DNA from: Marinobacter sp. SS13-12
Lineage (GTDB): Bacteria > Pseudomonadota > Gammaproteobacteria > Pseudomonadales > Oleiphilaceae
Assembly: GCF_030227115.1 (NCBI RefSeq)
Contig: NZ_JASSUA010000001.1
Coordinates: 186,001-250,000 of the forward strand
Length of the DNA stretch: 64,000 bases
Reading direction: 5' to 3'
Position numbers and translations under genes: made by a program. Each line of letters opens with the position of its first letter. The stretch's first letter is position 1. Positions 1-8,883 of this stretch are shown here, piece after piece. A model generated the notes under the pieces. It ran no database searches, was not told the origin of the DNA, and saw nothing but the letters and a program-made list of their open reading frames with translations.

Positions 1-1201
1 ACACCACGGAATCGTCCCGGAACGGATCCAGGCTGCGCTTCTGGTCCAGCATTTCCTGTTGCGATGTGAGCGTGCGTATATCGTTCTGGATCTGGTGCAG
101 CAGCACTGGCTGTTCCGGTTCGCCGTGAGGCGTGAAGATATCAATCCGGCCGTCGGGCGTGGCGATGCGGCTTTTGTACGCCTCCGGGTTATCAAACTCG
201 TCCAGCAAGCGAATGTAGTCCCGCCCCTGCTTGCCCCAGGCGGCCAAAAGCGGGTTGGCGTGCTGGTGCAGATCATCAGGGTCGGTCAGTTGTGCCAGTT
301 TCGGGTGGGCCAGCCCGCGCTTGCGATCGGCATTCAGCAGGTCACGATCACTGATAATGTCCGCCCAGTAGAATTCACTCGGATTGTGGACGCAGAGCAC
401 CACCTGGCTGACCCGACTGAGGATCGATAAAGCCTCCAGTGCCTGTTTCGGCAGCGAAGAGACACCAAAAACCACAATACGTTGGGGCAGGTCAGACGGC
501 CGATCAGCCGCGGTGAGCCTCTGTCCCTCCTCCATGAACCGGGTGTGGATGCGAGAGCGGCTGGTACCCGCAAGTTCGCCAACATCCTCCACCAGTTTTC
601 GCCACAGCACTGGCTGCCAACGCAACTCTTCACCCAGCTCGCGGTGCTCACCCCGCGCCATTTGCAGTCGGTCGTGCCCCGCTTCCCAGTCCGCCAGCCA
701 GTCGGCACGGAACACCTGGTACTGGTCGAACAGGTCGGCAATCTTGCCCGCCAACTGGTAGCGGCGTGTTTCGGTATCCGCGCCGGCCATGAATCGCTGC
801 AGCGGGGCAAACACGTCGTCCTCGGCAATCAGATCCGGCAGCAACCGGAACAGGCGCCAGACCAGGCGGGACTTGTCGAAAGGCGACTGTTCCGGCACCC
901 CGGCAGACGTCAACACTGCCCGATAGGCCTGCCAGATAAAGCGGGCAGGAAACAGGAAATCCATACCTGCGGCAATGCCCATGCCACCGCCATCGCCGCT
1001 TTTGCCAGGGTCAGACGAATCTTCCGCCAGGGCAAGCTTCAGCCACTGGGCAATGCCGTTGCTCTGCACCAGAAAGGTTTCACTTTCCAGGGGTGGCAAG
1101 GGGCTGTTCCGACAGATCCAGACCACGGCCCGACGCAGGTCTTCGAGGTGGTTCGCATGGATGGCGTGAAAGCCGGGCTCGATGGTTGGCGCTGCTGGCA
1201 T
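1..1201 (-). CDS. recC: RecC, exodeoxyribonuclease V gamma subunit (5' part only)
   Basis: Partial gene running off the left edge; about 400 N-terminal residues are present. The reading frame is open from the ATG at 1201-1199 to position 1; I translated it by hand at both ends and near 420-480. The N-terminus contains LVQSNGIAQWLKL, matching the conserved RecC segment LVQSTGMAQWL, and further in are VVFGVSSLPKQALEAL and VHNPSEFYWADI, typical of the inactivated helicase domain. RecC scans for Chi sites and scaffolds RecB and RecD in the cytoplasmic RecBCD helicase-nuclease, which repairs double-strand breaks. recB and recD would be expected beyond the left edge. No frameshift was seen in the parts checked. 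Confidence 0.88.
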   Translation of the reverse strand, partial: MPAAPTIEPGFHAIHANHLEDLRRAVVWICRNSPLPPLESETFLVQSNGIAQWLKLALAEDSSDPGKSGDGGGMGIAAGMDFLFPARFIWQAYRAVLTSAGVPEQSPFDKSRLVWRLFRLLPDLIAEDDVFAPLQRFMAGADTETRRYQLAGKIADLFDQYQVFRADWLADWEAGHDRLQMARGEHRELGEELRWQPVLWRKLVEDVGELAGTSRSRIHTRFMEEGQRLTAADRPSDLPQRIVVFGVSSLPKQALEALSILSRVSQVVLCVHNPSEFYWADIISDRDLLNADRKRGLAHPKLAQLTDPDDLHQHANPLLAAWGKQGRDYIRLLDEFDNPEAYKSRIATPDGRIDIFTPHGEPEQPVLLHQIQNDIRTLTSQQEMLDQKRSLDPFRDDSVV

Positions 1202-1470
1202 ACCTGCTCTGTGTCGTCGTCCGGGGTAAGAAAGCAAAGCCTATCACAAGTCTGGACGGATTCCGGCCGGGGCCCTGAAACCAAATCCCGCACCGTTTCG
1301 GGGCAGCTCTCAGCCATTAGTTCTTTTATTCCGAATATTTACCGTATTCTGCCCAAAGCTGGCGATTCATGAAAATCTATTCACTCAATTTCTTGCGAAA
1401 ACAGCATTGTTTTGCCAGTCTTTATTAATGTAACAATAATTTGCAGCGAAAAATAAACGGAGACGACACG

Positions 1471-2499
1471 ATGAGTAGCTTGAGCAAGTTCAAGAAAGTG
1501 GCAGGAATTTCTGCGTTTGCCTTTGCAGCAATGACGGCGGCGAATTCGGTAAATGCCGCCAACTGGCGCTATGCGCACGAAGAGTACGAAGGTGACGTTC
1601 AGGACGTATTCGCTTACGACTTCAAGGAATACATCGAAGACAACTCTGACCACACCGTTCAGGTTTTCCGGTTTGGTGAGCTGGGCGAATCCGACGACAT
1701 CATGGAGCAGACCCAGGCTGGCATCCTCAACTTTGTAAACCAGTCCCCTGGCTTCACCGGCTCCCTGATTCCGGAGGCGCAGATTTTCTTCATTCCCTAC
1801 CTGCTGCCTACGGATTTCGAAACCGTGATCGAGTTTTTCAATACGAGTGAAGCCATCAACGAGGATTTCCCGGAGCTTTACGCCAAAAATGGTCTTGAAT
1901 TGTTGAAGATGTACCCTGAGGGCGAAATGGTTGTGACTCTGGATGAGAAAGCCACCAGCCCTGAAGACTTCAATAACAAAAAAATCCGGGTTATGACCAA
2001 CCCGCTGCTGTCGGAAACCTACGAGGCCTTCGGTGCCACTCCGACTCCGCTCCCATGGGGCGAGGTGTACGGCGCCCTGCAGACCAATATGATTCAAGGC
2101 CAGGAAAACCCGATCTTCTGGATCGAGTCCGGCGGTCTGTACGAGGTATCCCCGAACCTGATCTTTACCGGCCACGGCTGGTTCACCACGGCCATGATGG
2201 CCAATAAGGACTTCTTCGACGGCCTGTCCGACGAAGACAAGGAGCTTGTTCGTAAAGCAGCGGATTACGCTTACGAAGAAATCCTGGTTCATATCGACGG
2301 CCTGGCTGACGAAGCCCTCGGCAAGATCCAGGAAGCCAGCGATGAGGTAACGGTTACCCGCCTGAACGAAGAGCAGATCCAGGCGTTCCGCGACCGAGCG
2401 CCTCAGGTTGAGGAAGCGTTTATCGAGATGACGGGCGACAGTGGCGAAGAGCTACTGAACCAGTTCAAGGAAGATCTCAAGGAAGTTCAGAGCAACTGA
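1471..2499 (+). CDS. teaA: Ectoine/hydroxyectoine TRAP transporter substrate-binding protein TeaA
   Basis: Periplasmic DctP-family binding protein of 342 residues with a Sec signal peptide (basic KFKK, hydrophobic core, VNA-A cleavage near residue 28). The mature start NWRYAHEEYEGDVQDVFA, then EDNSDHTVQV, RFGELGESDDIMEQTQ and FVNQSPGFTGSLIP, agrees almost word for word with Halomonas elongata TeaA as I remember it, so ectoine is the probable ligand. The segment KIRVMTNPLLSETYEAFGA carries the Arg conserved in the TRAP family. An upstream TTG at 1441 is in frame, but ATG 1471 has GGAG 8 bases ahead and gives a normal signal peptide. It is the first gene of teaABCD; a strong hairpin separates it from teaB. 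Confidence 0.9.
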   Translation: MSSLSKFKKVAGISAFAFAAMTAANSVNAANWRYAHEEYEGDVQDVFAYDFKEYIEDNSDHTVQVFRFGELGESDDIMEQTQAGILNFVNQSPGFTGSLIPEAQIFFIPYLLPTDFETVIEFFNTSEAINEDFPELYAKNGLELLKMYPEGEMVVTLDEKATSPEDFNNKKIRVMTNPLLSETYEAFGATPTPLPWGEVYGALQTNMIQGQENPIFWIESGGLYEVSPNLIFTGHGWFTTAMMANKDFFDGLSDEDKELVRKAADYAYEEILVHIDGLADEALGKIQEASDEVTVTRLNEEQIQAFRDRAPQVEEAFIEMTGDSGEELLNQFKEDLKEVQSN

Positions 2500-2513
2500 A
2501 CCTGAAGGGACCT

Positions 2514-2539
2514 TTCCCGCCGGCAGTGCCCGGCGGGAA
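2514..2539 (+). terminator. Hairpin between teaA and teaB, probable attenuator or mRNA stabiliser
   Basis: Perfect 10-bp inverted repeat TTCCCGCCGG / CCGGCGGGAA with a 6-base loop, starting 14 bases after the teaA stop. No T-run follows, so it is not a classical full terminator. Such hairpins after binding-protein genes commonly protect the upstream mRNA or cause partial termination, giving more binding protein than membrane subunits. That role is inferred. Confidence 0.6.
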
Positions 2540-2607
2540 GCTGTACTAACCCCGCCCCGCCGGGGAACTCCCACCGGCCGGGAGCGATACGTTCTGGAGC
2601 AGAACCC

Positions 2608-3201
2608 ATGTCCGAGAACTCCCCGGATCTAGAAGACGACACCGGTACCTATGAGTCCGGCCTGCCCGGGTTTCTGGGAACCATAGATGAAATCATTGCC
2701 AAGGCAGAGGCCGTCATGCTCGCGGTTGGCGTGATTTTGATGGCTCTCAATACATGCGCCAACGTCATTGCGCGCTTTGTCTTCGGTGAAGGGATGTTTT
2801 TCTCCGGTGAGATCAACCGGATTCTCATCATCCTGATTACCTTTGCTGGTATTGGCTACGCGGCCCGCCATGGCCGCCATATCCGTATGTCTGCGGTTTA
2901 CGATGCGATACCCCCGAAGGGCCGCAAAGTCCTGATGATTTTTATCGCCTTGTTTACATCGGTGGTGATGTTTTTTCTCTGCTACCACTCCTATTTTTAC
3001 ATCGAAACTCTCCATAGCCGCGGGCGGATTCTTCCGGCACTGGGATTTGAGATCTGGTGGATTTACATCTGGGCGCCCGTGGGCTTTGCAATCACTGGTA
3101 TCCAGTATTTCCTCACGGCCATCAAGAACTTCACCAGCAAGGATGTGTACCTCTCCACGGGTGTGGTCGACGGCTACGCAGACAGTGAATCCGAAGTCTG
3201 A
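2608..3201 (+). CDS. teaB: Ectoine TRAP transporter small membrane subunit TeaB (DctQ family)
   Basis: Protein of 197 residues with four hydrophobic segments (roughly residues 33-55, 70-88, 107-127 and 147-168), the DctQ arrangement. It forms the small integral subunit that partners the large DctM-type permease in Na+-driven, ATP-independent uptake. The motif GEINRILIILITFAGIGYA with a basic RHGRHIRM following is typical of the family. It has a hydrophilic, acidic N-terminal tail of about 25 residues. GGAGC precedes the ATG. It lies between teaA and teaC on the same strand; assignment to ectoine rests mainly on the TeaA match. Confidence 0.86.
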   Translation: MSENSPDLEDDTGTYESGLPGFLGTIDEIIAKAEAVMLAVGVILMALNTCANVIARFVFGEGMFFSGEINRILIILITFAGIGYAARHGRHIRMSAVYDAIPPKGRKVLMIFIALFTSVVMFFLCYHSYFYIETLHSRGRILPALGFEIWWIYIWAPVGFAITGIQYFLTAIKNFTSKDVYLSTGVVDGYADSESEV

Positions 3202-3235
3202 ACCCTGCAGCTGCGATAACAAAGGATAAAAACTC

Positions 3236-4519
3236 ATGGCGACTCTAATGATGGTGATCATGATCGGGCTGCTACTGCTGGGCTTCCCGATGATGGTTCC
3301 GCTGATTGCCGGTGCGGTGGTCGGTTTTGTAATGATGTTTGATGGCTTCGGCCAGATGGGTACTTTCATTCAGCAAATGATGGGGGGTATTCGACCCGCC
3401 TCTCTTATTGCTGTGCCCATGTTTATTCTCGCGGCAGATATCATGACCCGCGGCCAGTCCGCCGACCGCCTGATCCATATGGTGATGGCGTTCATCGGGC
3501 ACATAAAGGGCGGGCTCGCCATCAGTACGGCGACTTCCTGTACCCTGTTCGGTGCTGTTTCCGGTTCCACCCAGGCCACGGTTGTAGCGGTTGGTTCTCC
3601 CCTGAGGCCAAAACTGCTCAAAGCGGGCTATTCCGACTCGTTCTCACTGGCGCTGATCATCAATGCCAGTGACATTGCTTTCCTGATTCCCCCCAGTATC
3701 GGCTTCATTATTTACGGGGTTATCTCCGGCACCTCTATTGCCGAGCTGTTCATTGCCGGCATCGGCCCCGGCCTGATGATTCTGGCCATGTTTTCCATCT
3801 ATTGCCTGATCTACGCTTACGTCAAAAAGGTTCCCACCGAGGAAAGGGCCGGCTGGAGAGAGCGGGGAGTCGCCGTCCGTGAGGCTCTATGGCCGCTGTT
3901 CTTCCCGGTTATCATTGTGGGCGGTATCTATGGCGGCATATTCAGCCCGACTGAAGCTGCGGCCGTTTGCGTACTCTATGCCTTCTTGCTGGAATTCGCG
4001 GTTTTCCGCTCGCTGAAATTGCCGGACATTTACCGGATCGCAAAATCCACAGGCCTGATTACCGCTGTGGTTTTCATCCTGGTTGCGGTCGGCAACGGCT
4101 TTTCCTGGATTATCTCCTTTGCTCAGATTCCGCAGGCCATACTGGAATCTGTCGGCGTCAATGAGGCCGGTCCGGTCGGCGTACTGGTTGCGATCTGTGT
4201 CGCCTTCTTCGTCGCTTGCATGTTTGTCGACCCGATCGTGGTGATCCTGGTGCTGACGCCAATCTTTGCACCGGCCATTGAGTCCACCGGCCTGGATCCG
4301 GTTCTTGTCGGGGTTCTGATCACACTCCAGGTGGCCATAGGCTCGGCAACGCCGCCCTTTGGTTGTGACATATTCACCGCCATAGCCATATTCAAGCGCC
4401 CCTACTGGGAAGTGATTCGCGGCACACCACCGTTTGTCTTTATGCTGGTGGCATCTGCGGGCCTGATCATCGCCTTCCCGCAAATCGCACTGTTCCTGCG
4501 TGACCTGGCGTTCCGCTGA
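3236..4519 (+). CDS. teaC: Ectoine TRAP transporter large permease TeaC (DctM family)
   Basis: Multi-spanning inner-membrane protein of 427 residues, the usual DctM length, with about twelve hydrophobic segments. Family signatures are visible: GAVSGSTQATVVAVGS near residue 105, IPPSIGFIIYGVISGTSI near 145, SPTEAAAVCVLYAF near 235 and ATPPFGCDIF near 370. This subunit carries the substrate across the membrane together with Na+ and receives it from TeaA. The start ATG has AAAGGA upstream, 35 bases after teaB. No truncation or frameshift. Confidence 0.88.
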   Translation: MATLMMVIMIGLLLLGFPMMVPLIAGAVVGFVMMFDGFGQMGTFIQQMMGGIRPASLIAVPMFILAADIMTRGQSADRLIHMVMAFIGHIKGGLAISTATSCTLFGAVSGSTQATVVAVGSPLRPKLLKAGYSDSFSLALIINASDIAFLIPPSIGFIIYGVISGTSIAELFIAGIGPGLMILAMFSIYCLIYAYVKKVPTEERAGWRERGVAVREALWPLFFPVIIVGGIYGGIFSPTEAAAVCVLYAFLLEFAVFRSLKLPDIYRIAKSTGLITAVVFILVAVGNGFSWIISFAQIPQAILESVGVNEAGPVGVLVAICVAFFVACMFVDPIVVILVLTPIFAPAIESTGLDPVLVGVLITLQVAIGSATPPFGCDIFTAIAIFKRPYWEVIRGTPPFVFMLVASAGLIIAFPQIALFLRDLAFR

Positions 4520-4551
4520 GGGCTGTAGAGACCCATTTCAGGGAGAAGAAC

Positions 4552-4992
4552 ATGTTCAAAAAAATCCTCGTGGCCGTTGACGGTTCCAAGTCGTCCTTCA
4601 AGGCCATGGATAAGGCCATTGAACTGCAGAAGCTTATGGATACCGAGATCTATCTGCTCTGCGTCTATAAGCATCACAGCCTGTTTGAGGCATCCATGTC
4701 GATTGAGCGCCCCGAGGGTATGGATATTCCTGACCAGGCGTTATCGGAATACGCCAAGGACATCGTCAACCATGCCAAGGAAAAAGCAAAAGAGATGGGT
4801 GCGGTGAAAGTCCGGGGGTTCGTCAAGGCCGGGCGGCCCTCCAGCGTTATCGTCAAGTTTGCCCAGGAAAAAGACGTGGACCTGATTGTGCTCGGCACCC
4901 GGGGCACTCACAGCGACAAGGACGGCATGCTGCTTGGCAGCGTGTCGCACCGCGTCGCCTCCAAGGCGAAGTGCCCGGTGCTGGTCGTTTAA
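4552..4992 (+). CDS. teaD: Universal stress protein TeaD, regulator of the ectoine transporter
   Basis: Cytoplasmic UspA-fold protein of 146 residues. It begins FKKILVAVDGSKSSFKAMDKA, the first strand and helix of the family, and ends with the nucleotide-binding segment GTRG...LLGSVSHRVASKAKCPVLVV. In Halomonas elongata teaD follows teaABC, and TeaD is an ATP-binding protein that lowers TeaABC activity; the same gene order here supports that role. The loop between GTRG and GS is ten residues, one more than the canonical G-2x-G-9x-G(S/T), so nucleotide binding is probable rather than certain. The ATG is preceded by AGGGAGAAG, 32 bases after teaC. Confidence 0.82.
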   Translation: MFKKILVAVDGSKSSFKAMDKAIELQKLMDTEIYLLCVYKHHSLFEASMSIERPEGMDIPDQALSEYAKDIVNHAKEKAKEMGAVKVRGFVKAGRPSSVIVKFAQEKDVDLIVLGTRGTHSDKDGMLLGSVSHRVASKAKCPVLVV

Positions 4993-5024
4993 GGAAAAGG
5001 AAGACAACCGTTTAAGGACGAACA

Positions 5025-6437
5025 ATGACCACTATCGTGGATTTTCTGAACTCCATACTCTGGGGTTATGTTCTGGTTTATGGCCTGTTAGGTGTTGGTG
5101 TCTTTTTCACCATTCGCCTGGGCTTTCTGCAATTCGTCAATTTTGGTGAAATGATCCGGGCCATCCGCGGCTCCCGGGAGAGCGATGTCCATGGCATCTC
5201 TCCGTTCCAGGCCCTGTGCACCAGTCTGGCCTCGCGAGTGGGCACGGGTAACCTCGCCGGTGTCGCGGTCGCGCTCTATCTCGGCGGCGCCGGTGCCATC
5301 TTCTGGATGTGGATGGTGGCGCTGGTGGGTATGGCAACCGGCTACGCGGAAAGCACACTGGCGCAGCTCTATAAAGTGCGTGACGGTAAAGGGCAATACC
5401 GGGGCGGCCCGGCGGTTTACATCACCAAAGGCCTCAAGGCTCCCTGGGCCGGCAGTATCTTTGCCGTCTGCCTGATTATTTCCTTTGGGCTGGTCTTCAA
5501 CGCCGTACAGGCCAATTCCATCGCCGATGCCATGGAGGGTGCCTTTGGCGTGCCCAAACTCTGGGTCGGTATCGTAATCGCCATTCTGGCGGGTGCCGTT
5601 ATTTTTGGCGGGCTGCGCTCTATCGTGCGTTTCGCGGAGCTGGTGGTGCCGCTGATGGCTGGCATTTACGTCCTGATTGCGCTGGTTATTATGGCGATCA
5701 ATATCACCGAAGTGCCGGGCGTGCTGGCCACCATTGTGAAGAGCGCGTTCGGACTGGAAGAAGCCGCCGGTGGCGCTGCCGGCTCCATTACCGCCGCTAT
5801 GCTCAACGGCATCAAGCGCGGCCTTTTTTCCAATGAGGCCGGCATGGGCTCTGCCCCCAACATTGCGGCAACCGCCACGCCAGCACCCCATCACCCTTCT
5901 TCCCAGGGCCTGGTTCAGGCATTCGGTGTTTTCATCGACACTATCGTTATCTGTACCGCCACAGCGGTAATGATCCTGTTGTCCGGCGTTATGGAACCGG
6001 GGTCCGGCATTACCGGAACCCAGCTGACCCAGGATGCCATGCAAAGCCATATCGGAGAATCCGGCGCCTACTTTATCGCCATCGCAATCCTGTTCTTTGC
6101 TTTCACCTCGATCGTTGCCAACTACACCTATGCGGAAAATGCGCTGATTCACCTCGGCGGCGACAATAACATTGCCATCACGATGCTGCGCATGGCGGTG
6201 CTCGGGATGGTGATATGGGGCGGTTACGAAGCAGTGGTAACGGTTTTCAATGCAGCCGACGCGTCTATGGGCCTGATGGCCACCATCAATCTGGTTGCGA
6301 TCGTGATGCTATCCGGCACCGTGGTCAAGCTCACCAAAGACTACCTTGCCCAACGCAAACAGGGCGGTGTGCCACATTTCAAGTCAAAGGACTACCCGGA
6401 ACTGCACGAGAAGATAGACAGCAATATCTGGCACTAG
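5025..6437 (+). CDS. Sodium:alanine/glycine symporter (AGCS family)
   Basis: Inner-membrane protein of 470 residues with about ten or eleven hydrophobic segments. Diagnostic AGCS motifs are present: GVGVFFTIRLGFLQF at the N-terminus, SRVGTGNLAGVAVAL near residue 70, and NGIKRGLFSNEAGMGSAPNIAATA near 262-285. It imports a neutral amino acid, typically alanine or glycine, with Na+. It follows teaD by 32 bases with its own AAGGAC ribosome site, so it is probably transcribed with the ectoine genes. Its stop overlaps the end of the convergent diguanylate cyclase gene by 4 bases. The substrate cannot be read from the sequence. Confidence 0.88.
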   Translation: MTTIVDFLNSILWGYVLVYGLLGVGVFFTIRLGFLQFVNFGEMIRAIRGSRESDVHGISPFQALCTSLASRVGTGNLAGVAVALYLGGAGAIFWMWMVALVGMATGYAESTLAQLYKVRDGKGQYRGGPAVYITKGLKAPWAGSIFAVCLIISFGLVFNAVQANSIADAMEGAFGVPKLWVGIVIAILAGAVIFGGLRSIVRFAELVVPLMAGIYVLIALVIMAINITEVPGVLATIVKSAFGLEEAAGGAAGSITAAMLNGIKRGLFSNEAGMGSAPNIAATATPAPHHPSSQGLVQAFGVFIDTIVICTATAVMILLSGVMEPGSGITGTQLTQDAMQSHIGESGAYFIAIAILFFAFTSIVANYTYAENALIHLGGDNNIAITMLRMAVLGMVIWGGYEAVVTVFNAADASMGLMATINLVAIVMLSGTVVKLTKDYLAQRKQGGVPHFKSKDYPELHEKIDSNIWH

Positions 6438-8719
6438 CTCCCGGGATCGGACACCTCCACCCTGTCCCGCCCGGCCGCCTTGGCCCGATAAAGTGCCCGA
6501 TCGGCAAGCCCCAGCAGGCTATCCGGGGATTTGCTGCATTCGGGCCAGCTTGCAACACCTACCGAGATAGTGACATGGCCCAGGTCGGTACCACCGTGCT
6601 CTACGGGCATCGACCGGATCGCCCGGGCAAGCTCCGCTGCCTTGTCACAGGCGGCTTGGGCACTGGAGCCAGCCATGATAATGACGAATTCCTCGCCGCC
6701 AAAGCGGCACACCACATCACTGTCGCGGAAGTGCCTGGCCAATCTGTCCGCTACCGCTTTCAGGGCCGAGTCGCCGGCTTCGTGACCATGGGTATCGTTG
6801 AACTGTTTGAAGAGATCAATATCCACAATCAGCAAGGACAGTGGCTGATCACTCCTCAGGGCAACCGCGGACTCGTGCTCGAACAATTGATCGAAGTAGC
6901 GGCGGTTCTTCAGCCCGGTCAGCGCGTCTTCATAGGAGTATTTATGCAATTCCTCCCGCAAGCCAATGCTTGAAAGCGCAATGCCGATTTTCTGGAGCCC
7001 CTGGCTCAGTGCCTGAAATAGCCTGGCAGCACCGTAATCCGTGCTTTCTCCAGCGAATTCCTCCGGCACCTCGACGAACAACAAAGCCATGGTTATCTGC
7101 CCTTCTGTTGCCGACTGGATATTAATCCAAAGGCACAGGGAGCCATTCACATCTTCTTGCCACTCAGACCAGGACTGGCCGGAGTCGGCACTGTAACGGG
7201 CTGGAATCTGATTCTGGGGCGGTGGACCATCGGGGGTTTCGATCCGGGCAGGCGATTCTGGTTCCCCCGCGTAGCCCCAGCGTGTGAGCAACACGTAGGC
7301 CCTGCCGTCATCGACCCTCTGGTAAAGTCTTCCTCTGAGAGGGCTGCAGAGATCCGGAAGCCGGCGCGCCATAACAGGGAATGTCTGGTTCAGGGTAATG
7401 CAATCCTGTAACTCCGCAATGATGTCATTGAGAACGCGGGTTTTCTCATTCTCGAAAGTCAGCAACCGAACCCTGGCTTGTTCAAGACGAGCGAGGGCCT
7501 CTGCCTTTTCCGTTCGCTCAGCAACCTGCTGCTCAAGCGACAGGTTTAACTGGTGCAACGCCTGCTGGGTGCGGGCATAGTGCCACAGTGAAATCAGCAC
7601 CACCGCCAATGAGAATATCAGCGTGCCCCAACTGACCGGCACCCGCCACCAGGGGAGAAAGCCATGAGCGACCGCCATATCCACCACCAGCAGGCTGCAG
7701 AATATGCCGTAGGCGGCGAGTATGACTTGCTGCTCAATCCGAAGGTCACGAAAGCGCCTGACCACGACAACAGCGATCGTGACAAGGGAGGCCAGTAGCA
7801 GTGCATCGAATGGCGGGAATGTGGATGACAGGTCCACAGCCCCTGTTAAGGCCAACCCGATGGCGGCAACCACATACACCAGGTGTATTTTCCACACCAG
7901 GTTGATCAGCCACGGGCGGTGTTCCGAAAACCACTGCTCCAGCAACAACGCCATTGCCACCGGCAACATATAATAGGAACCGGCCGCCAGATAATCCCAG
8001 GCCAGAGGAGACTCCCAAAGCAGCTGGCTTGCCTGACTTTCCGACAGTAGCATCAGCGCAGACGACAAAGAGAACAAAGCAATGCTGCCGAAGCTCTTTT
8101 TCTCGGTCTGAAGCAGGGCAAAAATCAGGGACAACAACGCAATCAGCGCTGAAAAACCGGCAATAACCAGCGCATCAAGGGAGTTTTCGAGGATAAACAG
8201 CACAAGGTCTGGGCGGTTCATGATGGAGACTTCGCCCCACAGACCTATATCGGTGTAATCCGAGAAGACACGGAAGTAAATCTGCTTGCCCTCGAACCCC
8301 TCCGGCAGGGGAATGGCATGCCAGGGCCAGCCCTCGAATCGCCCCTTGCCCTCATGATCAAACGTACCGTACTGGTAGATATTCTCGCCATCCAGCCAGA
8401 CCTGAACGATCAGATCCACGCTGAATATGTACAGCAAGGGTTCCTGCCATTCGCCGCCGGGCAAAGCAATCCGATACCAGACATGTTCACGCCCATTACG
8501 CCCCGGGGGATTGGACGGAAAACCGATGGCCTGCCATTGATCCGGCTCGTCTACCTGTGTCCATTCCGGAATGCCGTCTTCAGTAAACGGCGAATCACCC
8601 CAGCGATATTCCCAGCCCTCTTCCAGGTCAACGGCGGCCTTAGCCGCCTGCGCTCCGAAAAAGCTCAGGATAACGAGGAGGATCAGGCTTCCGACCTGTG
8701 GGGGGGACAGCTTCTGCAT
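6434..8719 (-). CDS. Membrane diguanylate cyclase with 7TMR-DISM sensor domains
   Basis: Protein of 761 residues. A signal peptide (to about residue 28) is followed by an extracytoplasmic beta-rich domain (about 30-175) of the 7TMR-DISMED type, then seven hydrophobic helices (about 180-390), a short coiled coil (QLNLSLEQQVAERTEKAEALARL), a GAF-like linker and a C-terminal GGDEF domain. The catalytic motif is intact as GGEEF at 674-678, and RDSD five residues before it fits the inhibitory I-site RxxD. It should make cyclic di-GMP in response to a periplasmic ligand. It stands alone, facing the symporter gene tail to tail. Confidence 0.88.
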   Translation of the reverse strand: MQKLSPPQVGSLILLVILSFFGAQAAKAAVDLEEGWEYRWGDSPFTEDGIPEWTQVDEPDQWQAIGFPSNPPGRNGREHVWYRIALPGGEWQEPLLYIFSVDLIVQVWLDGENIYQYGTFDHEGKGRFEGWPWHAIPLPEGFEGKQIYFRVFSDYTDIGLWGEVSIMNRPDLVLFILENSLDALVIAGFSALIALLSLIFALLQTEKKSFGSIALFSLSSALMLLSESQASQLLWESPLAWDYLAAGSYYMLPVAMALLLEQWFSEHRPWLINLVWKIHLVYVVAAIGLALTGAVDLSSTFPPFDALLLASLVTIAVVVVRRFRDLRIEQQVILAAYGIFCSLLVVDMAVAHGFLPWWRVPVSWGTLIFSLAVVLISLWHYARTQQALHQLNLSLEQQVAERTEKAEALARLEQARVRLLTFENEKTRVLNDIIAELQDCITLNQTFPVMARRLPDLCSPLRGRLYQRVDDGRAYVLLTRWGYAGEPESPARIETPDGPPPQNQIPARYSADSGQSWSEWQEDVNGSLCLWINIQSATEGQITMALLFVEVPEEFAGESTDYGAARLFQALSQGLQKIGIALSSIGLREELHKYSYEDALTGLKNRRYFDQLFEHESAVALRSDQPLSLLIVDIDLFKQFNDTHGHEAGDSALKAVADRLARHFRDSDVVCRFGGEEFVIIMAGSSAQAACDKAAELARAIRSMPVEHGGTDLGHVTISVGVASWPECSKSPDSLLGLADRALYRAKAAGRDRVEVSDPGS

Positions 8720-8757
8720 ACAGTACGGCGCCTGTCGCTTGAGGATACAGTGCTTGT

Positions 8758-8763
8758 ATTATA
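8758..8763 (-). promoter_or_regulatory. Probable -10 box of the 7TMR-DISM diguanylate cyclase gene
   Basis: A perfect TATAAT on the minus strand lies 38 bases upstream of the start codon at 8719. The -35 region 17 bases further up is weak, so the promoter may need an activator. Confidence 0.45.
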
Positions 8764-8883
8764 GAACACCCGTGCCATTAAACTCTCTCAAGGGCACGAT
8801 AAACTCAAGCCTTAATTGCGCCGGTCAGCAATCATTTTCATGACCCGGAGCATCAACTTCGGGGTACTTCCCGGGAAAAACAG

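Noticed and set aside
482..1372. 296-codon frame on the plus strand at the left edge
   Set aside because: Lies opposite recC, whose frame is continuous and matches RecC motifs.
5088..6152. 354-codon frame opposite the sodium symporter gene
   Set aside because: Antisense to conserved AGCS motifs; hydrophilic and repetitive, as expected for the reverse complement of membrane-protein codons.
8822..8880. Possible terminator after the polyamine-binding lipoprotein gene
   Set aside because: The minus-strand hairpin ACCCCGAAG...CTCCGGGT is imperfect and lacks a T-run.
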